This document shows positions 17,695 to 27,929 of a stretch of DNA of 64,000 nt, piece by piece. The stretch's first letter is position 1. Each line of letters opens with the position of its first letter. Origin of the DNA: Thalassobaculum fulvum. Lineage in GTDB: Bacteria > Pseudomonadota > Alphaproteobacteria > Thalassobaculales > Thalassobaculaceae. The translations under genes and the position numbers were made by a program. The notes under the pieces are model-generated. The model was given only the letters and a program-made list of their open reading frames with translations, made no database searches and was not told the DNA's origin. The DNA lies in contig NZ_BMZS01000016.1 in the NCBI RefSeq assembly GCF_014652915.1, positions 1 through 64,000 on the forward strand, written 5' to 3'.

Positions 17695-17717
17695 GACGGG
17701 CGGCAGAGGGCCCCCGC

Positions 17718-18227
17718 TCAGATCAGCTGGAACGCCCCGCCGGTCGCCTTGTAGCGCTGCAGGGCGCCGAGGGTGCGGGACACCGCCAGGGTGCGGTCCT
17801 CCGGCAGGGCGTCCTGGGCGAACCAGCGGACGTCCAGGCTCTCGTGGCCGTCGGCCTGCGGCTCGCCCGCCCACTCGGTGCAGTGGAAGATCATCGCGAA
17901 GGCGTGCAGCACGTCGCCGTTCGGGTACAGGATGCGGTCGTCGACCGGGTGGCTGGAGAACCCGACCGGCACCAGCCGGTGCGCCGTCAGCCCGGCCTCC
18001 TCCAGCAGCTCCTGGCGGGCGGTGTCCTCGATCGACTGGCCGATCTCGCCGGACCCGGCCGGCCAGCCCCACAGCTTCATGTCGCCGCGCCTGATCAACA
18101 GGATGCGGCCCGCCGAATCCTCGACGATCACCCGGGCGCCCGGCATCAGCACCGGGCGGCTACCGATCACCGCCCGGAGCTTGCCGAGATAGCTGTCGGC
18201 GAAGGACCCGCTCACCGCGGGACCCAC
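17718..18227 (-). CDS. Nudix hydrolase
   Basis: 169 residues. The Nudix box GEIGQSIEDTARQELLEEAG fits Gx5Ex7REUxEExGU and is preceded by KLWGWPAGSG. The rest is the usual alpha/beta/alpha Nudix fold (FSSHPVDDRILYPNGDVLHAFAMIFHC). Such enzymes hydrolyse nucleoside diphosphates linked to another moiety; substrate cannot be told. The start is taken as GTG 18227, five bases after the stop of the upstream dehydratase gene, so the two are probably cotranscribed. A GTG at 18215 is an alternative. Confidence 0.88.
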   Translation of the reverse strand: MGPAVSGSFADSYLGKLRAVIGSRPVLMPGARVIVEDSAGRILLIRRGDMKLWGWPAGSGEIGQSIEDTARQELLEEAGLTAHRLVPVGFSSHPVDDRILYPNGDVLHAFAMIFHCTEWAGEPQADGHESLDVRWFAQDALPEDRTLAVSRTLGALQRYKATGGAFQLI

Positions 18228-18231
18228 TCGC

Positions 18232-19767
18232 TCACATCACCGCGCCGATCTGCCAGGGGATGAACTCGTTGTCGCCCATGCCCTGGGCCTCCGACTTGGT
18301 CTGCGAGCCGGACGCCACCTCCAGCAGCCGGTCGAAGATGCGCTGGCCCATCTCCTCGACCGACACGCCCTCGTCGACGATGGCGCCGCAGTTGATGTCC
18401 ATGTCGTCGGACATCCGGTTGTACATGGTCGAGTTGGTCGCCAGCTTCAGCGACGGCGCCGGCTTGCAGCCGTAGACCGAGCCGCGGCCGGTGGTGAAGC
18501 ACACGATGTTGGAGCCGCTCGCCACCTCGCCGGTGATCGAGGCCGGGTCGTAGCCCGGGCTGTCCATGAACACGAAGCCCTTGGCGGTGATCGGCTCGCC
18601 GTACTTGTAGACGCCGGTCAGGTTGGTGGTGCCGCCCTTGGCGGCCGCCCCCAGCGACTTCTCCAGGATCGTGGTCAGGCCGCCGCGCTTGTTGCCCGGC
18701 GACGGGTTGTTGTTCATCTCGCCGCCGTTGCGCGCGGTGTAGTCCTCCCACCACTTGATGCGCTCGATCAGCTTCTCGCCGACCTCCTGGCTGACCGCGC
18801 GGCGGGTCAGCAGGTGCTCGGCGCCGTAGATCTCCGGGGTCTCGGCCAGCACCGCGGTGCCGCCGTGCCGGACCAGCAGGTTGGCGGCCTCACCCAGCGC
18901 CGGGTTGGCGGTGATCCCGGAATAGGCGTCGGAGCCGCCGCACTGCAGGGCCAGGGTCAGCTCGCTCGCCGGGCACGCCGAGCGCTCGGCCTTGTCGGCC
19001 TCCGGCAGCATGTCCCTGATGATCCCGGACCCCCACTCGACGGTCTTCCTGAGGCCGCCGGCGTCCTGGATGTTCATGGTCTGGAAGCCCTCGCCCCGCT
19101 TGATGCCGTAGGCTTCGAGCAGAAAGTCGATCTGGTTGACCTCGCAGCCGAGGCCGACCATCAGCACGCCGGCGAAGTTCGGGTGCCGCGCCATGCCCCA
19201 CAGCACCCGCTGCAGGTTGGCGTAGCCCTCGCCGTCGCCGGCCATGCCGCAGCCGGTCGAATGGGTCAGCGCGACCACGCCGTCGACGTTCGGATACTTC
19301 GCCAGGACGTCCGGGGTGATCGCCTCGGCGATGTACTTCGCCGCGGTCGCCGAACAGTTCACGCTGGTCAGCACGCCGATGTAGTTGCGGGTGCCGATCC
19401 GGCCGCTGGCGCGCCGGAAACCCTGGAAGGTCGCCCGGTCGCTGTCGTTGAAGTACGCGGTCGGCTTGGCGTCGACGCCGAAGGCGTAGTCGCGCTCGAA
19501 GTCGTGCATCTCGACGTTGTGGACGTGCACGTGCTCGCCGACCGCGATGTCCTCGACCGCGAAGCCGATGATCTGGTCGTACTTGCGGATCGGCTCGCCC
19601 TTGGCGATCGCCCGGGTCGCGACCTTGTGGCCGGACGGGATCGGCTGGGCGACGGTCACGCCCTCGCTGGCGATCTCGGTGCCCGGCAGCAGCTCGGCGC
19701 GGGCGGTGACCACGTTGTCGGCGGCGTTGAGGCGGATGGTCAGCCGCACGGGATCGGCGTCGGCCAT
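18232..19767 (-). CDS. Altronate/galactarate dehydratase family (UxaA) protein
   Basis: 511 residues. An N-terminal SAF-like domain (VRLTIRLNAADNVVTARAELLPG... GHKVATRAIAKGEPIRKY) is fused to the C-terminal dehydratase domain (GRIGTRNYIGVLTSVNCSATAAKYIAEA; THSTGCGMAGDGEGY; LGCEVNQ; LQCGGSDAYSGITANPALG). These motifs are those of altronate and D-galactarate dehydratases, Fe-dependent enzymes of sugar-acid catabolism. ATG 19767 is preferred because AGGAG lies 8-9 bases upstream. No sugar-acid transporter or kinase lies beside it; the SDR and dehydratase genes at 21.8-23.5 kb could belong to a related pathway but are on the other strand. Confidence 0.88.
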   Translation of the reverse strand: MADADPVRLTIRLNAADNVVTARAELLPGTEIASEGVTVAQPIPSGHKVATRAIAKGEPIRKYDQIIGFAVEDIAVGEHVHVHNVEMHDFERDYAFGVDAKPTAYFNDSDRATFQGFRRASGRIGTRNYIGVLTSVNCSATAAKYIAEAITPDVLAKYPNVDGVVALTHSTGCGMAGDGEGYANLQRVLWGMARHPNFAGVLMVGLGCEVNQIDFLLEAYGIKRGEGFQTMNIQDAGGLRKTVEWGSGIIRDMLPEADKAERSACPASELTLALQCGGSDAYSGITANPALGEAANLLVRHGGTAVLAETPEIYGAEHLLTRRAVSQEVGEKLIERIKWWEDYTARNGGEMNNNPSPGNKRGGLTTILEKSLGAAAKGGTTNLTGVYKYGEPITAKGFVFMDSPGYDPASITGEVASGSNIVCFTTGRGSVYGCKPAPSLKLATNSTMYNRMSDDMDINCGAIVDEGVSVEEMGQRIFDRLLEVASGSQTKSEAQGMGDNEFIPWQIGAVM

Positions 19768-19879
19768 GGCGGTCACTCCTGGGGTGAAAGCGTTTTCGGA
19801 ACCATTGCGGCCGGATCATAGCGAACGGCCCCGCCGCCGCAACGCCGACGACACCGGAACCAGGGTACTGGCATCTGAT

Positions 19880-19913
19880 ATTTAATTGACATTAGCAACC
19901 ATTTAATTGACTA
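19880..19913 (+). promoter_or_regulatory. Direct-repeat operator and promoter before MarR-GNAT gene
   Basis: ATTTAATTGAC occurs at 19880-19890 and again at 19901-19911, spaced 21 bp (two helical turns) in an A+T-rich island within GC-rich DNA. The first copy provides a TTGACA -35-like hexamer (19886-19891). The repeats lie 30-60 bp upstream of the MarR-GNAT start and are good candidates for autoregulatory binding. Confidence 0.55.
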
Positions 19914-19940
19914 TGCCAACGAACTAACGCGGTGTCCACG

Positions 19941-20864
19941 ATGAGCGACCTCGACTCCCGCATCGAAGCGGTGCGCGCCTTCAACCGCTTCATCACCCGG
20001 CACATCGGCGCGCTGAATGAAGGCCTGCTGGCCAGCTCGTTTTCGCTGACCGAGTGCCGGATCCTGTACGAGCTGGCGCACCGGCCGGGCGTGACCGCCA
20101 GCGAGCTCGGGCGCGACCTCGGCCTCGACCCGGGCTACCTCAGCCGGCTGCTGCGCAGCTTCCGCGAGCGCGGGCTGGTCACCGCCTCGGCCGCCGAGAA
20201 CGATGCCCGCCGCCAGGAACTGCGGCTGACGGAAACCGGTGACCAGGCCTTCGCGCCGCTGAACCAGCGCTCGCGGGCCGAGGTCGCGGCCGTGCTCGCC
20301 CCGCTGGCCGAGGCCGACCAGGCCCGTCTGATCGAGGCCATGCACACCATCGAGACGCTGATCGGCGAGCGCCGGCCGGCCGCGCCCACGATCGTGCTGC
20401 GGCCGCACCGGCCGGGCGACATGGGCTGGATCGTCCACCGCCACGCCGCGCTGTATGCCCGGGAATACGGCTTCGACGACGGCTTCGAGGCCCTGGTGGC
20501 CGAGATCGCCTCCAACTTCATCCGCAACTTCGACCCGAACTGCGAGCGCTGCTGGATGGCCGAGCGCGACGGCGAGCCGGTCGGCTCGGTGTCCGTCGTC
20601 CGCCTGGACGAGACCACCGCCAAGCTGCGCCTGCTGTACGTCGAGCCGTCGGCCCGCGGGCTCGGGATCGGTCGTCGGCTGGTCGACGAGGCGGTCGCCT
20701 TCGCCCGTGCCGCCGGCTACCGGCGCATGATGCTGTGGACGATCGACTTCCTTACGGCCGCCCGCACCATCTACGAGACCGGCGGCTTCACCCTGGTGGA
20801 CCGCACGCCGAACCACGCCTTCGGACGCGACATGGTCGACGAGACCTGGGCCCTCGACCTGTGA
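19941..20864 (+). CDS. MarR-GNAT fusion regulator/acetyltransferase
   Basis: 307 residues. Residues 1-150 form a MarR winged-helix domain (LTECRILYELAHRPGVTASELGRDLGLDPGYLSRLLRSF... key motif LDPGYLSRLL), and residues 155-307 a GNAT acetyltransferase (VRLDETTAKLRLLYVEPSARGLGIGRRLVDEAVAFAR with the acetyl-CoA loop RGLGIGRRL). This fusion is a recognised family in proteobacteria, where the HTH may target the enzyme's own operon. ATG 19941 is chosen over an in-frame GTG nine bases earlier. Its stop overlaps the GTG of an EamA exporter gene, suggesting regulator, enzyme and exporter act on one compound. Confidence 0.88.
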   Translation: MSDLDSRIEAVRAFNRFITRHIGALNEGLLASSFSLTECRILYELAHRPGVTASELGRDLGLDPGYLSRLLRSFRERGLVTASAAENDARRQELRLTETGDQAFAPLNQRSRAEVAAVLAPLAEADQARLIEAMHTIETLIGERRPAAPTIVLRPHRPGDMGWIVHRHAALYAREYGFDDGFEALVAEIASNFIRNFDPNCERCWMAERDGEPVGSVSVVRLDETTAKLRLLYVEPSARGLGIGRRLVDEAVAFARAAGYRRMMLWTIDFLTAARTIYETGGFTLVDRTPNHAFGRDMVDETWALDL

Positions 20865-21730
20865 GCCCGTACCGGCTGGCGATCCTGGCGGCCGTCGGCA
20901 CCGGGGTACAGGTCGGCGCCGCCATCGTCGCGACCCGGTTCGCGGTCGGTCAGGTCGGGCCCGGCTCGCTCGCCCTGCTGCGCTACGCGGTCGGCTGCCT
21001 GTTCCTGGCACCGGTGGTCCTGTCGTCCGGACTGCCGCGGTTCCGGGCCCGCGACGTCGCCCCGATCGCGATCCTCGGGATCCTGCAGTTCGGCGTGCTG
21101 GTGGCGTTGCTGAACCTGTCGCTGCAGTACATCCCGGCGGCCCGCGCCAGCCTGCTGTTCGCCACCTTCCCGCTGATGACCCTGCTGCTCGGCGCCACTA
21201 CGCGGCGCGAGGCGCCGTCGGCGCGGGTCGCGGTCGGCGTCACGGTCTCGATCCTGGGCGTCGGGCTGACCCTGGGCGAAGGCGTAGTCGCCGGGGTCGG
21301 CGGGCCGGACGAATGGATCGGCGCCGCCGCCGCGCTGGGCTCGGCACTGACCGGCGCGCTGTGCTCGGTGCTGTACCGGCCGTATCTCCAGCGTTACCCG
21401 ACCCTGTCGGTCGGTTTCACCGCGATGGCCGCCTCGGTCGGGTTCCTGGCGCTGGTCGCCGCCGGCGAGGGCTTGTTCGCCGGCTGGCCCGAGGTCGACC
21501 TGGCCGGCTGGGCGGCGATCCTGTTCATCGGCCTGTCGAGCGCGGTCGGCTACCTGCTGTGGCTGTTCGCGCTCCGCCACGCGCCGCCGACCCGGGTGAC
21601 CATGTTCCTCGGACTCAGCCCGGTAACCGCCGCCCTGCTGGGCACGGCGCTGCTGGGCGAGCCACTGACCGCCGGCACGGTCGGCGGGCTGGTGCTGGTA
21701 GTGACGGGGCTGGGCCTGGCGCTACGCTAG
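20861..21730 (+). CDS. EamA/DMT-family transporter
   Basis: 289 residues with about ten membrane helices and two EamA repeats; the second ends VTMFLGLSPVTAALLGTALLGEPLTAGTVGGLVLVVTGL, the hallmark being LSPVTAALLG and GEPLT. It is an inner-membrane drug/metabolite exporter-type carrier of unknown substrate. GTG 20861 overlaps the preceding stop (GTGA), which indicates translational coupling to the MarR-GNAT gene and makes it the likely regulated partner. Confidence 0.88.
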   Translation: MSPYRLAILAAVGTGVQVGAAIVATRFAVGQVGPGSLALLRYAVGCLFLAPVVLSSGLPRFRARDVAPIAILGILQFGVLVALLNLSLQYIPAARASLLFATFPLMTLLLGATTRREAPSARVAVGVTVSILGVGLTLGEGVVAGVGGPDEWIGAAAALGSALTGALCSVLYRPYLQRYPTLSVGFTAMAASVGFLALVAAGEGLFAGWPEVDLAGWAAILFIGLSSAVGYLLWLFALRHAPPTRVTMFLGLSPVTAALLGTALLGEPLTAGTVGGLVLVVTGLGLALR

Positions 21731-21806
21731 CGACGGCCCGCCGCGCTCGTCATACGACATACGGCCGTGGACAGCGCCGACGGATCGGCTAGTCTCCGGC
21801 CCGTGA

Positions 21807-22588
<782 letters not shown>

Positions 22589-22589
<1 letters not shown>

Positions 22590-23539
22590 TGTCGAATACG
22601 GTAACCCTCGCCGACATCAACGCCGCCCGCGGCCGGATCGCCGGCAAGGTCCGGCTGTCGCCGGTTCTCGAGGTCGGCCCGGCGCGCACGCCGGTGATCC
22701 CGGACTCCCGCCTCGTGCTCAAGCTCGACTGCCTGCAGCCGACCGGCAGCTTCAAGGTGCGCGGCGCCACCAACGCCCTGCTGTCGCTGCCCGAGGAGCA
22801 GGTCGGCCGCGGGCTGATCACCGCGTCCGGCGGCAACCACGGACTGGCGGTCGCCTACGCGGCGCGCATGGGCGGCACCCGTGCGGTGGTCTACCTGCCG
22901 ACCAGCGCCCCCGCGGCCAAGGCCGAGAAGCTGAAGGCCTGGGGGGCCGAGGTGGTGATCGAGGGCAGCGTGTTCGACGAGGCGGCGGTCGCCGCGACCG
23001 CGCGCGCCGAAGCCGAGGGCATGACCTTCCTGCACCCGTTCGCGCCGCCGGCGGTGATCGCCGGCCAGGGCACCGTCGGGCTGGAGATCGTCGAACAGAT
23101 CCCAGAGGTCGACACCGTGCTGGTGGCGATCGGCGGCGGCGGGCTGATCGCCGGCGTGGCGACCGCCATCAAGGCGCTGCGCCCGAACGTCCGCGTGGTC
23201 GGGATCGAGCCGGAGGGCGCACCGACCCACCACGCCAGCCGGGCGGCCGGTCGGATGGTCACCCTCGACGCCATCACCACGGCGGCCGGCACCCTGGCGC
23301 CGCGCCGCACCGAGGCGCTGAACTTCGAACTGGTGTCGGCCAATGTCGACGACCTCGTGCTGGTGTCCGACGAGGCGATGCGCGAGGCCGCCCGCTGGCT
23401 GTGGTTCGAATGCGGGCTGGCGGCCGAGCTCAGCGGTGCCGCCGGCGTTGCAGCCCTGATGTCCGGCGCCGTCACGGTGCGGCCGGGCGCGACGGTGTGC
23501 GCGCTGGTGTGCGGGGCGGGAACCGACGGGCTGGCGTAG
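22589..23539 (+). CDS. PLP-dependent threonine/serine dehydratase family enzyme
   Basis: 316 residues, fold-type II PLP enzyme. The PLP lysine lies in QPTGSFKVRGATNAL, the phosphate loop is IGGGGLIAGVA, and ASGGNHGLAVAYAA binds substrate. There is no C-terminal regulatory ACT domain, so it resembles catabolic threonine/serine dehydratases and racemases (and ectoine/hydroxyectoine EutB-like enzymes). The start is fixed by the one-base overlap with the SDR stop. An open frame extends far upstream but is antisense/shadow to the SDR gene. Pairing with the SDR suggests a small catabolic module for a hydroxy-amino acid or related compound; this is inference. Confidence 0.83.
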
Positions 23540-23565
23540 CGGCACCGGGCCGCGGCGGCGAACGG

Positions 23566-24429
23566 TCAGCCGTTCCCGGTAGCGGCCCGTATCGCCTGCT
23601 GCGAGCGGCGGCGGGTCAGAACCTGACGCCGCACGAACGCGACGACGAAGATCGCGGTCAGGATCAGCACGATGGTCGGCGCCGGCGCGCTGTCGAGGAA
23701 GAAGCTCAGATAGACGCCGAGCAGCATCGACGCCATGCAGACCGCGACCGCGACCAGCAGCATCCGCCCGAAGCTCCTGACCAGCAGGAACGCGACGGCA
23801 CCGGGGCCGATCAACAGGCCGACGGCGAGGATCAGCCCGGCCGCCGTCAGGGTCGCGACGATGGTCAGCGACAGCGCCGCCAGCAGCCCGTAGTGCATCC
23901 AGGCGACCGGTAGGCCCGACGCCTGGGCCTGGGCCGGGTCGAAGCTGTGCAGCAGCAGGTCCTTCCACTTGAGGGCAACCGCCGTCGAGACCACGAGCGA
24001 GATCAGGCCGGAGGTCCAGAGCTCGTGAGGCTCCACCCCCAGCATGTTGCCGAACAGCACGTGATCCAGGTGGATGTTGGTCCGGATCGACACGTAGAGC
24101 ACGATGCCGACGGCGAACATGCCCGAGAACACCACCCCCATCACGGTGTCGCGCTTCACCCGGCTGTTGTGCGACAGGTAGCCGGTGGCGAGCGCGCAGG
24201 TCATGCCGGCGGCGAACGCGCCGACGATCAGGGGGATGCCGAGGATGTAGGCCAGCACGACGCCCGGCAGGATCGCGTGGCTCACCGAGTCGCCCATCAG
24301 CGCCCAGCCCTTGAGCACCAGGTAGCAGGAGATCAGGGCCGTCGGCACCGACACCAGGATCGAGATGTAGAAGGCGTTCCGCATGAAGCCGAACGCGAAC
24401 GGCAGGAGCAGCGGGTCGAGCTCCATCAT
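23566..24429 (-). CDS. sitD: Manganese/iron ABC transporter permease SitD
   Basis: 287 residues, ABC-3 family permease with eight to nine hydrophobic helices (SVPTALISCYLVLKGWALMGDSVSHAILPGV, key motif GDSVSHAILPGV). It forms the inner-membrane channel together with SitC. ATG 24429 overlaps the SitC stop as ATGA, so it is translationally coupled. It is the last gene of the sitABCD operon, controlled from the MntR-type operator upstream of sitA. Confidence 0.9.
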   Translation of the reverse strand: MMELDPLLLPFAFGFMRNAFYISILVSVPTALISCYLVLKGWALMGDSVSHAILPGVVLAYILGIPLIVGAFAAGMTCALATGYLSHNSRVKRDTVMGVVFSGMFAVGIVLYVSIRTNIHLDHVLFGNMLGVEPHELWTSGLISLVVSTAVALKWKDLLLHSFDPAQAQASGLPVAWMHYGLLAALSLTIVATLTAAGLILAVGLLIGPGAVAFLLVRSFGRMLLVAVAVCMASMLLGVYLSFFLDSAPAPTIVLILTAIFVVAFVRRQVLTRRRSQQAIRAATGNG

Positions 24430-25295
24430 GAGGCCACCCTCCCGCGGCGCAACGCCGCCGCCGCCTTGCGTCGCACGGCGAGCAGCCCGTGCTTCGGGGC
24501 CAGGACGAAGGCGACCAGGAAGATCAGGGTCTGCAGCGTGACGATGATGCCGCCGGTGGCCCCGTCCAGGAAGTAGCTGGCATAGGCGCCGACGAACGCG
24601 GTCGCGGCGCCGATCACGACCGAGGTCAGGATCAGGCGCGGGAACCGGTCGCACAGCAGGTAGGCGGTCGCGCCCGGCGTGACGACCATGGCGATCACCA
24701 GGAACGCGCCGACCGTCTGCATCGCCGCCACCACCGAGGCCGACAGCAGCACGAAGAACACCGCCTTGAGCAGGCCCGGCCGCAACCCGATCGAGCGGGC
24801 GTGGTTCTCGTCGAAGAACGTCACCATGAGGTCCTTCCACTTGGCCAGCAGGACCGCCAGGGAGACGAAGCCGATGATCGCCAGCTGCAGCGTGTCGCCC
24901 GGGCTGATCGCGAGGATGTTGCCCATGACGATGGTCTGGACGCTCACCGACATCGGGTTGACCGACACGATGAACAGGCCGAGCCCGAAGAACGACGTGA
25001 ATATCAGGCCGATGATGACGTCGACCTTGAGGCCGGATCGTTCGGACAGGAACAGCATGGCGCCGGCCGCCAGCCCGCCGGCGATGAAGGCGCCGAGGGC
25101 GAACGGCAGGCCGAGGATGTAGGCGCCGGCCACCCCCGGCACCACCGAATGGGACAGCGCGTCGCCGATCAGCGACCAGCCCTTCAGCATGAGGTAGGCC
25201 GACAGGAAGGCGCACACCCCGCCGACCAGCGCCGACACCCACATGGCGTTGGTCATGTAGCCGTAGCCGAACGGCTCGAGCAGCAGGGCGCCCAT
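24426..25295 (-). CDS. sitC: Manganese/iron ABC transporter permease SitC
   Basis: 289 residues, ABC-3 permease, paralogous to the downstream SitD (FLSAYLMLKGWSLIGDALSHSVVPGVAGAYILG carries the same GDALSHSVVPGV motif). Eight to nine membrane helices. ATG 25295 overlaps the ATPase stop by one base (TGATG). Two distinct permeases in series are typical of SitABCD/MntABCD-type importers rather than ZnuABC, which has one. Confidence 0.9.
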   Translation of the reverse strand: MGALLLEPFGYGYMTNAMWVSALVGGVCAFLSAYLMLKGWSLIGDALSHSVVPGVAGAYILGLPFALGAFIAGGLAAGAMLFLSERSGLKVDVIIGLIFTSFFGLGLFIVSVNPMSVSVQTIVMGNILAISPGDTLQLAIIGFVSLAVLLAKWKDLMVTFFDENHARSIGLRPGLLKAVFFVLLSASVVAAMQTVGAFLVIAMVVTPGATAYLLCDRFPRLILTSVVIGAATAFVGAYASYFLDGATGGIIVTLQTLIFLVAFVLAPKHGLLAVRRKAAAALRRGRVAS

Positions 25296-26224
25296 CAGCC
25301 CTCCTCGCTCTGCATGGTCCGCTCGCCGTACTGCACGAACGGCCGCTCGTCGTCGGTCAGGATGGTGACCGCCCGGCCGTCGTCGTCGTCGTGGAGCGCG
25401 TCGCCGCCCAGGGTGAAATGCCGCAGCACGCCGCCGAACGCCCGTTCCAGGTTGGCGCGGGTGAAGGTGGTGGCGGTCGGCCCCTGAGCCAGCACGGTCC
25501 CCTTCACCAGCACGGTCCGGTCGCAGTACTCCGGCACCGAGCCCAGGTTGTGGGTGGACACCAGCATCACCCGTCCCTCGGCCCGGAGCTCGCGCAGCAG
25601 CGCGACGATCTGCTCCTCGGTCTTGACGTCGACCCCGGTGAACGGTTCGTCCAGCAGGATCACCTGGCCGTCCTGGGCGAGCGCGCGGGCCAGGAACACC
25701 CGTTTGCGCTGGCCGCCGGAGAGTTCGCCGATCTGCCGCTGCCTGTAGGCCTGCATGTTCACGCGGGCGAGCGCGCGGTCCACCGCCTCGCGATCCCGTG
25801 CCGACGGCCGGCGCAGGAAGCCCATATGGCCGTAGCGCCCCATCATCACCACGTCCTCGACCAGCACCGGGAAGCTCCAGTCGACCTCCTCCGACTGCGG
25901 CACATAGGCGACCAGGTTGTCCCTGAGGGCCTCCTTGACGCTGCGCCCGAGCAGCCGGATCTTGCCACGGGCGACCGGCACGAAGCCCATGATCGCCTTG
26001 AAGATCGTCGACTTGCCGGCGCCGTTCACGCCGACCAGCGCGGTCACCGTGCCGCGCGGGATCGCGAAGCTGGCGTCGTACACGGCCGTGTGCCCGTTGC
26101 GATAGGTGACCCACAGGTCGCGGGCCACGATGCCGTCGGCCTCCCCGTCGGGGACGCTCGACGGGTCGGCGGAAAGGGCGGCTTGCGGTTCGGTCTGCAT
26201 CGGGGTCTCGCCGGGATCCGTCAT
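25295..26224 (-). CDS. sitB: Manganese/iron ABC transporter ATPase SitB
   Basis: ABC ATPase with Walker [16 protein letters not shown], signature [15 protein letters not shown], Walker [13 protein letters not shown] and the switch His in VSTHNLGS. It energises the SitCD channel from the cytoplasm. The C-terminus has an extra tail ([27 protein letters not shown]) seen in this family. The start is taken as ATG 26224; a TTG at 26254 would overlap the sitA stop (TTGA) and is a credible alternative that adds ten residues. Confidence 0.9.
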   Translation of the reverse strand: MTDPGETPMQTEPQAALSADPSSVPDGEADGIVARDLWVTYRNGHTAVYDASFAIPRGTVTALVGVNGAGKSTIFKAIMGFVPVARGKIRLLGRSVKEALRDNLVAYVPQSEEVDWSFPVLVEDVVMMGRYGHMGFLRRPSARDREAVDRALARVNMQAYRQRQIGELSGGQRKRVFLARALAQDGQVILLDEPFTGVDVKTEEQIVALLRELRAEGRVMLVSTHNLGSVPEYCDRTVLVKGTVLAQGPTATTFTRANLERAFGGVLRHFTLGGDALHDDDDGRAVTILTDDERPFVQYGERTMQSEEG

Positions 26225-26250
26225 CGAGGTGGCAGCGGAACGCTCTGCCG

Positions 26251-27150
26251 TCAATTGGGGGCCGCCAGCCCGTCCGCCACTGTCTGCGCGGTGACTCGCA
26301 GAAGGTCGAGATAGGTCGGGACCGGCCCGTCGGCCCTGCTCAGCGAGTCGACGTACAGGACGCCGCCGTACCGGGCCCCGGTCTCGCGCGCCACCTGCTT
26401 CGCCGGCGCCGTGTTGACCGTGCTCTCACAGAACACCGCCGGGATGCCGTGCGCCTTCACACCGTCGATCACGCTGCGGACCTGCTGCGGCGTCCCCATC
26501 TGATCGGCGTTGATCGGCCACAGATACAGCTCCTTCATGGCGAAATCCCGCGCGAGGTAGCTGAACGCCCCCTCGCACGTCACGAGCCAGCGCTGGCTCT
26601 CCGGGATCCGGGCGATGCGCGCCTTCAGCGGCGCCAGGGTGGCGCGCAGCCTGTCCTTGTAGGCGGCGGCGTTGCGGGCGTAGGTCTCGGCGTTCTTCGG
26701 GTCGTGCCTGACGAAGGCCGCGGCAATGTTGTCGATATAGATCAGCGCGGTATCCAGGCCCATCCAGGCGTGCGGGTTGGGCTTGCCCTCGTAGGCGCCG
26801 GCCGCGATCGGGATCGGGTCGATGCCGTCGCTCAGGGTCGCCGAGGGGATGTCGCCCAGATTGGCGACGAATTGCTCGAACCAGCGCTCCAGGTTCAGCC
26901 CGTTCCACAGGATGAGGTCGGCACCGCTGGCCCGCACGATGTCCTGCGGGGTCGGCTCGTAGCCGTGGATCTCGGCGCCAGGCTTGGTGATCGACACCAC
27001 CTCGGCAGCATCGCCGGCCACGTTGCCGGCCATGTCGGCGATCACCGTGAAGGTCGTGACCACCTTCATCTTGCCCGCGGCGAGCGCGGCCGTGGCCGTG
27101 CAGGTTGCCAGCAGGCCCGCCAACGCCAGGCGCAGGAATGTGCGGAACAT
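26251..27150 (-). CDS. sitA: Manganese/iron-binding periplasmic protein SitA
   Basis: 299 residues from ATG 27150, preceded by GGAG. Signal peptide ([21 protein letters not shown]). Cluster A-I solute-binding protein: metal-ligand segments [25 protein letters not shown] and YVDSLS supply His, His, Glu and Asp. Glutamate instead of histidine at the third position is characteristic of Mn/Fe-type rather than Zn-type (ZnuA) proteins. It delivers Mn(II) or Fe(II) to SitBCD. It is the first gene of the operon and lies divergently from mntR across a 246-bp region with two matching palindromes. Confidence 0.92.
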   Translation of the reverse strand: MFRTFLRLALAGLLATCTATAALAAGKMKVVTTFTVIADMAGNVAGDAAEVVSITKPGAEIHGYEPTPQDIVRASGADLILWNGLNLERWFEQFVANLGDIPSATLSDGIDPIPIAAGAYEGKPNPHAWMGLDTALIYIDNIAAAFVRHDPKNAETYARNAAAYKDRLRATLAPLKARIARIPESQRWLVTCEGAFSYLARDFAMKELYLWPINADQMGTPQQVRSVIDGVKAHGIPAVFCESTVNTAPAKQVARETGARYGGVLYVDSLSRADGPVPTYLDLLRVTAQTVADGLAAPN

Positions 27151-27279
27151 CGGCGTCTCCTTGCAGGATCGGGGCTCTCGGAAGGGCATTCGCGGTTGGA
27201 CGGATCTCGGAACCAGGACGGGACGACACGCTGCCGCCGGCGATTTAGCGGCTTCGACAACACTTAGGTCGCTGTCCAG

Positions 27280-27299
27280 AAGTTAGCAATAGGTAACAT
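27280..27299 (-). promoter_or_regulatory. Probable MntR operator for sitABCD
   Basis: AAGTTAGCAATAGGTAACAT carries GTTA and TAAC half-sites separated by eight bases. This is the same layout as the perfect palindrome at 27356-27377 in front of mntR. It lies about 130 bp upstream of sitA on the divergent side and so probably serves the sit promoter. Confidence 0.6.
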
Positions 27300-27355
27300 C
27301 GTGGCCGGGAACCGACGGGACCGGGGTCCAGGCCTTCTTGTAAACGCACGATACC

Positions 27356-27377
27356 TAAGTTAGTCTTATCTAACTTA
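27356..27377 (+). promoter_or_regulatory. Perfect palindrome, probable MntR operator for mntR
   Basis: TAAGTTAG (27356-27363), six-base spacer TCTTAT, then CTAACTTA (27370-27377): a perfect 8+6+8 inverted repeat ending 19 bp before the mntR start. The position so close to the start codon fits autorepression. The shared GTTA-N8-TAAC core with the second site on the sit side supports a single regulator for both units. Confidence 0.75.
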
Positions 27378-27396
27378 TGAAGATCGAGAGACCGAG

Positions 27397-27873
27397 ATGC
27401 CCGTTCAGCCCCAGCGCTCCGGCCCAGAGGACCCCGAGCCTGCCGCCACGAACGGGCTCGCGCCGGTCGAGGTTCAGGCCACGGCGTTCCGGCATGTGCG
27501 CGAAGCCCGGCGCAACGAACTCGTCGAGGATTACGTGGAACTGATCGCCGATCTGGTCGACGACGGCGGCGAGGCGCGGCCGGTCGACATCGCGGCCCGC
27601 TTCGGGGTCGCCAAACCGACCGTGAACAAGATGCTCAAGCGTCTGGCCCAGGAAGGGCTGATCACCCAGCGCCCCTATCGCGCCGTGTTCCTGACCGAGA
27701 CCGGCCGGGTTCTCGCCGAGGAGAGCCGGCGCCGCCATCGGATCGTCACCGAGTTCCTGCTGGCGCTGGGGGTCAGCCCGGAGACCGCCCGCCAGGACGC
27801 GGAAGGCATGGAGCACACCGTCAGCACCGAGACGCTGGCGGCCATGAAGGCGTTCACCGAAGCGACCGCATAG
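27397..27873 (+). CDS. mntR: Manganese-responsive regulator MntR (DtxR family)
   Basis: 158 residues. An N-terminal wHTH ([45 protein letters not shown]) is followed by a dimerisation/metal domain containing [45 protein letters not shown]; key metal-ligand positions are the E-x-x-x-R-H-R and D-A-E-x-x-E-H elements. There is no SH3-like third domain, as in MntR rather than DtxR. In this family Mn(II)-bound MntR represses Mn importers. A perfect palindrome sits just upstream of its start. In Rhizobiales Mur often does this job; here MntR is the likely sit regulator. Confidence 0.9.
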   Translation: MPVQPQRSGPEDPEPAATNGLAPVEVQATAFRHVREARRNELVEDYVELIADLVDDGGEARPVDIAARFGVAKPTVNKMLKRLAQEGLITQRPYRAVFLTETGRVLAEESRRRHRIVTEFLLALGVSPETARQDAEGMEHTVSTETLAAMKAFTEATA

Positions 27874-27929
27874 CGCGGGGGCACGCCGCGGCCTGGCAAC
27901 GGTGTCGGTTCAGGCCGGTACGCCGTCCA

